Shown: one piece after another, positions 7,666 to 12,942 of the stretch
Numbering within the stretch: position 1 is the first letter of the stretch
Layout of the letters: the number at the start of each line of letters is the position of its first letter
DNA from: Betaproteobacteria bacterium UBA7395
GTDB taxonomy: Bacteria > Pseudomonadota > Gammaproteobacteria > Burkholderiales > Rhodocyclaceae
Direction: 5' to 3'
Length of the DNA stretch: 13,325 nt
Assembly (NCBI GenBank): GCA_002470165.1
Contig: DKNF01000075.1
Span: forward strand, 1 to 13,325
Translations under genes and position numbers: made by a program
The notes under the pieces: model-generated
What the model was told of the DNA's origin: nothing
Databases searched by the model: none
The model's input: only the letters and a program-made list of their open reading frames with translations

Positions 7666-8324
7666 GAAGGAAGACCCAGGCGGTAACCGAAGCCGCGTAC
7701 CGTTTCGATCATCCCGTTGGGCAGCTTCTTGCGCAGCCGGCCGACGAAGACTTCGATGGTGTTGGAATCGCGGTCGCTGTCCTGCGAGTAGATGTGCTCG
7801 GACAGTTCGCTGCGCGAGACGACTTCGCCGCGGCGCTGCATCAGGTAGGCCAGCACCTTGAATTCGTGGCTGGTCAGCGCCAGACTCTGACCATCGACGC
7901 TCGCTGTCGCCCGCCGGATATCCAGACGCAAACTGCCGCACACCAGCTCGTTGCTGGCCTGGCCGGCGCTGCGCCGGATCAGGGCGCGCAGGCGGGCGAG
8001 CAGCTCTTCCATGTGGAAGGGTTTGACCAGGTAATCGTCGGCACCGGCGTCGATCCCGGCCACCCGCTCATGCCAGTCGCCGCGCGCAGTCAGGATCATT
8101 ACCGGCATGGTGCGCCCGCCACCCCGCCAGCGTGTCAGTACCGACAGTCCGTCGAGCAGCGGCAGGCCGAGGTCGAGGATCACCGCGTCGAAATCGTTCT
8201 CCATGCCCAGATGCAGCGCATCGCGCCCGTTGACCGCGACCTCGACGATGTAGCCCTCAGCCTTCAGCTTGCGGGCGACCTGGAGATTCAGCGTCGGTTC
8301 GTCTTCGACCAGCAGGATGCGCAT
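7662..8324 (-). CDS. Response regulator, OmpR/PhoB family (PhoP/QseB/PmrA-like)
   Basis: A 220-residue two-domain regulator. The receiver domain (1-115) has the acidic pair in VEDEP, the phosphorylation site Asp51 (VILDLGLP), Thr79 (ILTARGD) and Lys101 (LVKPFHMEELLARLRA). The C-terminal winged-helix domain (about 126-218) has LTSHEFKVLAYLM and the recognition-helix region DRDSNTIEVFVGRLRKKL, as in PhoP, QseB and PmrA. Such proteins bind tandem half-sites spaced 11 bp apart, exactly the geometry of the five boxes found in this window, so it is the obvious candidate to bind them. ATG 8324 shares one base with the PepSY stop (TGATG), and the kinase start overlaps its own stop. Box D at the head of the operon suggests that it controls its own expression. 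A gene symbol is withheld because phoP, qseB and pmrA cannot be separated by eye. Confidence 0.94.
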   Translation of the reverse strand: MRILLVEDEPTLNLQVARKLKAEGYIVEVAVNGRDALHLGMENDFDAVILDLGLPLLDGLSVLTRWRGGGRTMPVMILTARGDWHERVAGIDAGADDYLVKPFHMEELLARLRALIRRSAGQASNELVCGSLRLDIRRATASVDGQSLALTSHEFKVLAYLMQRRGEVVSRSELSEHIYSQDSDRDSNTIEVFVGRLRKKLPNGMIETVRGFGYRLGLPS

Positions 8325-8656
8325 CAGTCCCGCCTCCCATGCCGGCCGCCTTGCCGCCCCTTGATCTCCAGCACACTGCCGTCGCGCGCGTCGATCAGCA
8401 GTTTGTTGATGCCGCCGTCGCGACGCAGCATCTTCACTTCGTAAATCCAGCGCTGGTCCTCGTGTTCCAGTTCGACTTCCAGCACCTCGCCGCGATGTTC
8501 GCGTTCGATGCGTGACAGAACCTGGCGCAGCGACAGGATCTCGCCGGCTTCCAGTGCCCGTCGGGCAACCTCGTGATCCTGGCGACTGCCGGCCTGGACC
8601 GGCGCAATGCCGATGCAGGCCGATAGCAGGAACAAGCGGAGCTGTCGCAACAACAT
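8324..8656 (-). CDS. Small exported PepSY domain protein of the sensor operon
   Basis: A 110-residue protein from ATG 8656 with a signal peptide (LRQLRLFLLSACIGIAPVQA, cleavage after about residue 22). The remainder is one PepSY unit: an N-terminal helix (EVARRALEAGEILSLRQVLS) and beta strands ending in NKLLIDARDGSVLEIKG, followed by a basic His/Arg-rich tail. An in-frame GTG at 8677 would overlap the upstream gene and add seven residues. ATG 8656 was preferred because the signal peptide begins there, but neither start has a clear Shine-Dalgarno sequence, and translation is probably coupled to the upstream stop 7 nt away. PepSY proteins are periplasmic modules often found beside OmpR-type two-component systems, where they are thought to modulate signalling or proteolysis. 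The stop shares a base with the regulator start, so regulator and PepSY protein are made together. A second PepSY gene lies at 10482. Confidence 0.85.
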   Translation of the reverse strand: MLLRQLRLFLLSACIGIAPVQAGSRQDHEVARRALEAGEILSLRQVLSRIEREHRGEVLEVELEHEDQRWIYEVKMLRRDGGINKLLIDARDGSVLEIKGRQGGRHGRRD

Positions 8657-8663
8657 TACAGGG

Positions 8664-9017
8664 TTATTGACGGCCACGGCCGGGACCCATGCCCTGGCCG
8701 CCGCCGTTCATGCCCGGCCCCATGCCGCCACGCGGGCCGGCATAAGGTCTTTGTTCCGGCGGTGTGGCCGGCAGGGTAACGCCACGTTCCTGCGCGCGTT
8801 GCACCATCTGTTCGTGGTGTTTGGCGCGCACGGCGGCGCGCTCCTCGTCGGTGCGGGCGTTGCGCATGGCATTGCGGTGCTCGACACGCTCCTGCTCGGT
8901 CATCAACTGGCTGCCAAATATCGGTTCGGCGGCCGGGTCGGCCGCGAATGTGCCACCCGAACCCAGGAGCAGGCCAGCGGTGACGAGACTGATCAGCAAT
9001 TTGCTTTGGGACAACAT
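8664..9017 (-). CDS. Small exported protein with charged helix and Gly/Met/Pro-rich tail, first gene after box D
   Basis: A 117-residue protein. It has a signal peptide (KLLISLVTAGLLLGSGGTFAA, about 1-25), then a strongly charged helical segment (about 39-80; motif LMTEQERVEHRNAMRNARTD, then EERAAVRAKHHEQM) and a flexible tail (about 84-117) made of Gly, Met, Pro and Arg (GGMGPGMNGGGQGMGPG). The start at 9017 has a clear Shine-Dalgarno sequence (AAGGAG); the open frame extends to 9092 but without support. The composition resembles short periplasmic proteins that accompany envelope-stress or metal sensors (Spy-like size, although the LTxxQ motif is not present), so a chaperone or metal-binding role is possible but unproven. 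Box D lies 73 nt upstream. The following PepSY, regulator and kinase genes are contiguous or overlapping, so this is the head of the sensor operon. Confidence 0.82.
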   Translation of the reverse strand: MLSQSKLLISLVTAGLLLGSGGTFAADPAAEPIFGSQLMTEQERVEHRNAMRNARTDEERAAVRAKHHEQMVQRAQERGVTLPATPPEQRPYAGPRGGMGPGMNGGGQGMGPGRGRQ

Positions 9018-9073
9018 GATGGACTCCTTCACGCATTGAATGATGGCACAGGCTTGTTCATTCCCCGATTCCT

Positions 9074-9107
9074 GTTTTACCCCTGTCAACATGAACGCGG
9101 GCTGAAT
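9074..9107 (-). promoter_or_regulatory. Box D: 11-bp-period repeat plus weak -10 upstream of the sensor operon
   Basis: On the minus strand the sequence reads ATTCAG-CCCGC-GTTCAT (9107 to 9091). A weak -10 candidate, TAAAAC (9079 to 9074), follows after 11 bp. It lies between the two-cysteine protein gene and the sensor operon, 73 nt before ATG 9017, and points to the operon that encodes the response regulator, so it would give autoregulation. The box matches TTCAG-N6-TTMAK like the other four. Confidence 0.62.
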
Positions 9108-9118
9108 ATTGCCGGCGT

Positions 9119-9400
9119 CTAGTCGTCTTCGTCATGACCGTGATGTGCTCGGTAGCGTGGCGGTTCGTAGGGCGCTTTGGGTTGCTCGCCGAAACCGGCG
9201 CGATAGACCTCGGCGCTGGTGAACCGGCAATCCTGGCGCGAGCCGACCGTCTTGAGCAACTCGGTATCGGGTTTGGGCAGCGTCCCGACCTGGCTGGTGA
9301 TCCGGGTCCTGATCTGTTCACAGCTTTCATCCGGTACCGGGTTGGCAAGGCTGCTCAGTGGCAGGAGCAGGGATAAACAGAGTGCGAGTGGCGTTTTCAT
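9119..9400 (-). CDS. Small exported two-cysteine protein, function unknown
   Basis: A 93-residue protein with a Sec signal peptide (MKTPLALCLSLLLPLSSLA, cleavage near residue 19-20). The mature part has exactly two cysteines, Cys27 (ESCEQI) and Cys58 (RQDCRF), well placed for one disulfide, and ends in a histidine/acid tail (HHGHDEDD) that could bind metal. ATG 9400 has a good Shine-Dalgarno sequence (AAGGAAAG); the open frame to 9430 adds residues before the signal peptide and is not used. I do not recognise a named family. It is transcribed divergently from shp, with box B 45 nt upstream, and lies in the same direction as, and 101 nt before, the sensor operon. It is therefore probably part of the same regulon and could be an accessory sensor or redox/metal-binding protein. 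Confidence 0.82.
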   Translation of the reverse strand: MKTPLALCLSLLLPLSSLANPVPDESCEQIRTRITSQVGTLPKPDTELLKTVGSRQDCRFTSAEVYRAGFGEQPKAPYEPPRYRAHHGHDEDD

Positions 9401-9428
9401 GGCGCTTTCCTTCGAGTGGAATGTCGCC

Positions 9429-9462
9429 ATGCTCGGTGAGCCAAGCTGAATATTCGCTGAAT
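9429..9462 (-). promoter_or_regulatory. Box B: 11-bp-period repeat upstream of the two-cysteine protein gene
   Basis: On the minus strand the sequence reads ATTCAG-CGAAT-ATTCAG (9462 to 9446), two identical hexamers 11 bp apart and the most regular of the five boxes. A weak -10 candidate, GAGCAT (9434 to 9429), follows after 11 bp. It is 45 nt upstream of ATG 9400 and lies back to back with box C, separated by only 5 bp. Confidence 0.68.
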
Positions 9463-9467
9463 CCGCG

Positions 9468-9501
9468 CTTCAGGTTGCGTTCAGGTATGCGGCGGCATAG
9501 T
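9468..9501 (+). promoter_or_regulatory. Box C: 11-bp-period repeat plus -10 upstream of shp
   Basis: CTTCAG-GTTGC-GTTCAG lies at 9468-9484, followed after 11 bp by the -10 candidate CATAGT (9496-9501). The same CATAGT element follows box E. It points to the SHP/DHC operon, 49 nt before ATG 9534. No good -35 hexamer is present apart from the repeat itself, as expected for an activator-dependent promoter. Confidence 0.72.
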
Positions 9502-9533
9502 TCGCTCCATCGCTGATCCGGAGGTTGTCCGCC

Positions 9534-9947
9534 ATGAAATTCCGTCTTGCCCTTTCCTGTTTCGCGCTTTCGTTCCATTCTCTGCTGGCCAGTGCCGGTC
9601 CGCTCGAAGCGCAACTGGCTACCTACGCCACTGCCGCCAAGGCGGCCAACCCGGCGTTTGCGGGGTTCTCCGCCGCCCGCGGCGAAAAGCTGCATGTCAC
9701 CAATTTTGCCCTGGGCAAGCCGGATACGCCGGCCTGCACGAGCTGTCACGGCAACGATCCACGCGCTGCGGGCAAGACCCTGACCGGCAAGTTGATCGAG
9801 CCGATGGCCCTGTCGGTCTCGCCTGGGCGTTATGCCGATCCGGCCAAGGTCGAGAAGTGGTTCAAGCGCAACTGCAACGAGGTGCTCGGCCGCGAATGCA
9901 CCCCGCTCGAAAAGGGCGACTGGCTGGCTTTCGTCAGCAGCCGCTGA
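9534..9947 (+). CDS. shp: Sphaeroides heme protein (SHP)-like cytochrome c, DUF1924 family
   Basis: A 137-residue protein with a signal peptide (1-21, cleavage near LLASA/G) and a single c-type heme motif CTSCH (68-72). The C-terminal part (EKWFKRNCNEVLGRECTPLEKGDW in overlapping pieces at 107-130) has Cys114 and Cys122, the conserved disulfide of the SHP/DUF1924 family, and the LIEPMALSVSP region (87-97) is also typical. Characterised SHP proteins are high-spin or asparagine-ligated cytochromes that bind oxygen and nitric oxide when reduced and take electrons from DHC. The ATG has GGAGG at 9520-9524. DHC follows after 21 nt, as in Rhodobacter. It is the first gene of an operon running to 12184 and is preceded by box C. 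The asparagine ligand was not placed by alignment. Confidence 0.9.
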   Translation: MKFRLALSCFALSFHSLLASAGPLEAQLATYATAAKAANPAFAGFSAARGEKLHVTNFALGKPDTPACTSCHGNDPRAAGKTLTGKLIEPMALSVSPGRYADPAKVEKWFKRNCNEVLGRECTPLEKGDWLAFVSSR

Positions 9948-9968
9948 AACAGAACGGAGGAAACGACC

Positions 9969-10460
9969 ATGAAATTCCCGACCCGACCCCTTGCCCTCGG
10001 CCTGCTGGCCCTCGGTTTTTCCGCCCTGATCTTCAGCCGCGCCCAGGCCGGCGGCGGTCATTACTATCCGCCGGTCGCCGATCCGGTAGTCAAGGAAGAA
10101 TGCGGTAGCTGCCACCTGGCGTTCCCGGCATCGATGCTGCCGGCCTCGTCGTGGAAACGGATGATGGGCGAACTTGACAATCACTTTGGCGACAACGCTT
10201 CCGTCGATCCCGAGGTCGCCCGCAAGATCACCGCCTATCTCGTCGCCAACGCCGCCGATACCGGTGGCCAGCGCTACGGCGCCAAGTTGCAGCGTGGTGT
10301 CGATCCGGCCTCGGCGCCGCAGCGCATCACGGCCTTGCCCAAGTGGGTGCGCGAACACCGCGAAGTGCCGGATTGGGAATGGCGGCACAAGGACGTGCGC
10401 AGCAAGGCCAACTGCACGGCCTGTCATGCCGACGCCGAGCTCGGCTACTACGAAGATTGA
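9969..10460 (+). CDS. dhc: Diheme cytochrome c (DHC), redox partner of SHP
   Basis: A 163-residue periplasmic protein with a signal peptide (1-27, cleavage after AQA). Heme motifs CGSCH (45-49) and CTACH (149-153) sit near the two ends of the mature chain, with the SSWKRMMGELDNHFGDNAS block (60-78) between them. This is the arrangement of DHC, the known electron donor of SHP. The second heme motif is close to the C-terminus, as in the family. GGAGGA lies just before the ATG. Together with shp upstream and the haem b/flavin protein at 10862, the proposed route is membrane protein to DHC to SHP. The PepSY gene follows after 21 nt. Confidence 0.92.
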   Translation: MKFPTRPLALGLLALGFSALIFSRAQAGGGHYYPPVADPVVKEECGSCHLAFPASMLPASSWKRMMGELDNHFGDNASVDPEVARKITAYLVANAADTGGQRYGAKLQRGVDPASAPQRITALPKWVREHREVPDWEWRHKDVRSKANCTACHADAELGYYED

Positions 10461-10481
10461 ACGTTTCAGGGAGATAGCACC

Positions 10482-10862
10482 ATGACTTTTTCGCACCGGA
10501 TGTTTTCCTTGGCCCTGGTCGCCGCGCTGATGGCCGGCGTGCTGAGCTTTTCTCAAGCCGCTCGTGCCGATTCCGAGCGCAGCGGCAACTGGCTGCCGAT
10601 TCCCCGTCTGATCGAAAAGCTGGAGGCGGCCGGCTATCGCAATATCGAGAAGATCGAGCGTGAGCACGGACGTTACGAAGTGCGGGCCACCAATCCCCAG
10701 GGGGCGCGCAGCAAGCTGCTGCTCGATGCGCGTACCGGCGAATTCGTCGGCGCGCAGCGCGCGTATGAGCGGCAGGATGGCCGCCGCGGAGAAAGCAGCG
10801 GCGAGTGCAACAAGCGCCGCTGTCGCGACGACATGCCGGCGACGCCGGCCGGGAGCCGCTGA
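10482..10862 (+). CDS. Exported PepSY domain protein of the SHP/DHC operon
   Basis: A 126-residue protein with a signal peptide (about 1-29, cleavage after ARA). One PepSY unit spans about 35-92: LIEKLEAAGYRNIEKIEREH, strand RYEVRATNP and the closing SKLLLDARTGEFVGAQ. A basic, low-complexity tail has two cysteines, Cys109 and Cys114. The SKLLLDARTGEFVG block is clearly related to NKLLIDARDGSVLE of the PepSY protein at 8324-8656, so the two are paralogues placed in the two divergent operons. The start is ATG 10482 with a GGGAG element upstream. The stop shares one base with the next start (TGATG, 10860-10864), so the protein is made together with the membrane reductase. A role in assembling or controlling that reductase, or in feedback to the sensor kinase, is inferred only. 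Confidence 0.87.
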   Translation: MTFSHRMFSLALVAALMAGVLSFSQAARADSERSGNWLPIPRLIEKLEAAGYRNIEKIEREHGRYEVRATNPQGARSKLLLDARTGEFVGAQRAYERQDGRRGESSGECNKRRCRDDMPATPAGSR

Positions 10863-12184
10863 TGGTCAGGGGCGTGCTTGTCTTGCTGACTGCCGCGCTG
10901 GCCATGCTCTGGGGTTGGGATGTGCTGCAGGCACCGGCCTCGCCGGCGCATCCCTGGTGGATCGCGCGGCAGGAGGCGATGTACCTGAGCGGCCTGCTGG
11001 CGATCGGCCTGATGTCGCTGGCGATGTACCTGGCGACGCGTCCGATCTGGCTGGAAGCGCCCTTCGGCGGCATGGACCGCGTCTATCGCGCGCATAAATG
11101 GGCGGGTATCGTCGGCGGCAGTTTCGCGATCATGCACTGGCTGGTCGAGATGTCCGACGACATCCTCAAATCGACCATCGGCCGTGCCGGCCGGGTGCCC
11201 AAGGAAAAGGCCACCGGTCTGCTCGACAGCATGCAGGATCTGGCCGAGGACTTCGGCGAATGGGGCTTCTACATCCTGCTGGTGCTGCTGGCGATCACGC
11301 TGTGGCAGCGTTTTCCCTATCGCCCCTGGCGTTTCCTGCACCGGGCGATGCCGGTGATCTACCTGCTGCTGGCTTTTCACTCGGTCCTGCTGGCGCCGCG
11401 CGATTACTGGACGCAGCCGGTTGGCTGGGTGCTCGCCGGGCTGGTTGCGGCCGGCGTTTATGGCGCGTTGCGGGCCTTGCTCGGCAACATCGGACAGGCC
11501 CGTCGGGTGCGCGGCGAAATCCTTGCCGTGACGCAGCCGGCCCCCGATGTCGTCGGCGTTTCCTGCCGTTTGCCGGCGGCCTGGCACGGACATCGTGCCG
11601 GACAGTTCGCGCTGGTCACCTTTGACCCGGACGAGGGCGCGCATCCCTTCACCATCGCCAGCGCCGACAGCGGCGACCGGACCGTCGAGTTCCGCATCAA
11701 GGCGCTTGGCGACCATACCCGCCAGCTTCCTACGCTGCTGCGCCCCGGCCAGCCGGTCGACATCGAAGGGCCCTACGGACGCTTCGACCTGTCCCGCATC
11801 AATCCCCGGGCACGGCAATTCTGGGTGGCCGGCGGCATCGGCGTGACGCCCTTCCTGGCCTGGCTGGGCGCCTTGCAGAACAGCGCAGCGCCGGTGCCGG
11901 CGGCAGACCTGCACTACTGTACCCGCGACCGCGAGCGCGATCCCTTCGTGGCCGAACTGCAGTCGTTGTGCGCCGGCTTGCCCAGCGTTCGCCTGCATGT
12001 CCACGGCGGTGCCCAGGGCGACGTGCTGGATGCGCATCGCCTGCTTGCGGATATCGGTCCCGGCGAAGCAGCCGAAGTCTGGTTCTGCGGTCCGGGTGGG
12101 CTGGCCGATGCGCTGCGCCGGGGAATTGCCGGGATCGGCAGGCGGCGCCTGAGTTTCCATCAGGAAGCCTTCGTCATGCGCTGA
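10862..12184 (+). CDS. Ferric-reductase-like transmembrane haem b / FAD-NAD(P)H oxidoreductase
   Basis: A 440-residue protein of the NOX/ferric reductase fold. Its six or so membrane segments (about 3-22, 38-58, 80-98, 134-150, 162-179, 185-207) carry two histidine pairs, His78/His92 and His160/His173, whose 13-14-residue spacing is that of bis-haem b ligation. The cytoplasmic half has the FAD element HPFTIAS (261-267), GPYGRFD (303-309), the nucleotide-binding GGIGVTP (324-330), CGPGG (409-413) and the C-terminal FHQEAF typical of the family. It should pass electrons from NAD(P)H through FAD and two haems b across the membrane. With DHC and SHP in the same operon, those are the likely acceptors. 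The start is 10862 (TGATG overlap with the PepSY gene); the in-frame ATG at 10805 lies within that gene. No terminator is seen; box E starts one base after its stop. Confidence 0.91.
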   Translation: MVRGVLVLLTAALAMLWGWDVLQAPASPAHPWWIARQEAMYLSGLLAIGLMSLAMYLATRPIWLEAPFGGMDRVYRAHKWAGIVGGSFAIMHWLVEMSDDILKSTIGRAGRVPKEKATGLLDSMQDLAEDFGEWGFYILLVLLAITLWQRFPYRPWRFLHRAMPVIYLLLAFHSVLLAPRDYWTQPVGWVLAGLVAAGVYGALRALLGNIGQARRVRGEILAVTQPAPDVVGVSCRLPAAWHGHRAGQFALVTFDPDEGAHPFTIASADSGDRTVEFRIKALGDHTRQLPTLLRPGQPVDIEGPYGRFDLSRINPRARQFWVAGGIGVTPFLAWLGALQNSAAPVPAADLHYCTRDRERDPFVAELQSLCAGLPSVRLHVHGGAQGDVLDAHRLLADIGPGEAAEVWFCGPGGLADALRRGIAGIGRRRLSFHQEAFVMR

Positions 12185-12217
12185 TTTCAGCTTCGCTTAA
12201 GCGCACCGGGTCATAGT
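12185..12217 (+). promoter_or_regulatory. Box E: 11-bp-period repeat plus -10 upstream of the methyltransferase/kinase operon
   Basis: TTTCAG-CTTCG-CTTAAG lies at 12185-12201, directly after the stop of the reductase gene. The -10 candidate CATAGT (12212-12217) follows after 10 bp and is identical to that after box C. It lies 54 nt before ATG 12256. The second hexamer is exactly the half-site known for PmrA (CTTAAG). Confidence 0.7.
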
Positions 12218-12255
12218 TGGCCCGGGTCGCAACCATGAATCAGGAGTACACAGGA

Positions 12256-12942
12256 ATGTCGACAGAAAAAACCGTTGAGCTCGAGTTCTCGAAAAAATAC
12301 GATGCGGTGCACGCCCGCCAGTATTTTCACAAACACGGCGATGGTTGGTCACGACGCCTGTCGGATTGGCGCGAGCAACAACTGGCCCGGCATGCACTGG
12401 CCCTGGCCGGTGAGCCCGACCTGGTACTCGACCTGCCCTGCGGCGCCGGTCGTTTCTGGCCGACGCTGGCGGAAAAGGCGGGGCGCCTGATCCTGGCTGC
12501 GGACAATTCGGCCCACATGATCGAGGTGGCGCGGCATTCCCAGGCGCCGGCCATTGTTGAACGTGTGCGCACTTTCCAGACCTCGGCCTTCGCTATCGAT
12601 TTGGATGACGAGGCAGTGGACTGCGTTTTCTGCATGCGCCTGCTGCATCACATCGCCGATCCGGTGCATCGACTGGCGATGTTGCGCGAATTCCATCGCG
12701 TCAGCCGCGATACCGTGATCGTGTCGTTGTGGGTCGATGGCAATTTCAAGTCCTGGCGGCGCAAGCGCCTGGAAAGGCGGCGTGCTGCACGCGGCGGCAA
12801 CGAGAACCAGAACCGCTTCGTCGTTTCGCGAGACATGATCGAGGCGGAATTCGCCGAGGCCGGTTTCGACATCATCGGTGCCGAGGATTTTCTCCCGGCT
12901 TACGCCATGTGGCGGGTCTATACTTTGCGCAAGACATCATGA
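12256..12942 (+). CDS. Class I SAM-dependent methyltransferase
   Basis: A 228-residue soluble protein. The SAM-binding motif I is VLDLPCGAGRFWPTLA (57-72); an acidic residue at the end of the second strand (Asp83 in LAADNS) would bind the ribose; and the post-motif strands DCVFCMRLLHHIADP (122-136) and the LREFHRVSRDTVIVSLW region (143-159) complete a Rossmann-type class I fold. A basic stretch (KSWRRKRLERRRAARGG, 165-181) may contact an anionic substrate or the membrane. ATG 12256 was chosen over upstream in-frame starts because AGGAG lies at 12242-12246. The stop overlaps the next ATG (ATGA, 12939-12942), so it is coupled to the lipopolysaccharide-kinase-like gene, and a substrate in lipopolysaccharide or envelope glycolipid metabolism is the best guess. 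Box E suggests control by the local OmpR-family regulator. The substrate is not known. Confidence 0.88.
   Translation: MSTEKTVELEFSKKYDAVHARQYFHKHGDGWSRRLSDWREQQLARHALALAGEPDLVLDLPCGAGRFWPTLAEKAGRLILAADNSAHMIEVARHSQAPAIVERVRTFQTSAFAIDLDDEAVDCVFCMRLLHHIADPVHRLAMLREFHRVSRDTVIVSLWVDGNFKSWRRKRLERRRAARGGNENQNRFVVSRDMIEAEFAEAGFDIIGAEDFLPAYAMWRVYTLRKTS

Noticed and set aside
7666..7941. 92-codon upstream extension of the kinase frame
   Set aside because: It lies wholly inside the response regulator gene in another frame; the ATGA overlap start at 7665 gives a normal kinase N-terminus.
8286..8302. ATTCAG-CGTCG-GTTCGT, a near match to the operator inside the response regulator gene
   Set aside because: It breaks the consensus in the second half (TTCGT), lies within a coding region and does not point at a gene start.
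9327..10667. Long open frame (446 codons) antisense to shp and dhc
   Set aside because: It runs across several real genes and promoter boxes, and its translation shows no recognisable domain.
10673..12160. Long open frame (495 codons) antisense to the reductase gene
   Set aside because: It is a GC-rich shadow of the reductase, with low-complexity His/Arg/Gln-rich translation and no family motifs; the plus-strand gene has clear catalytic motifs.
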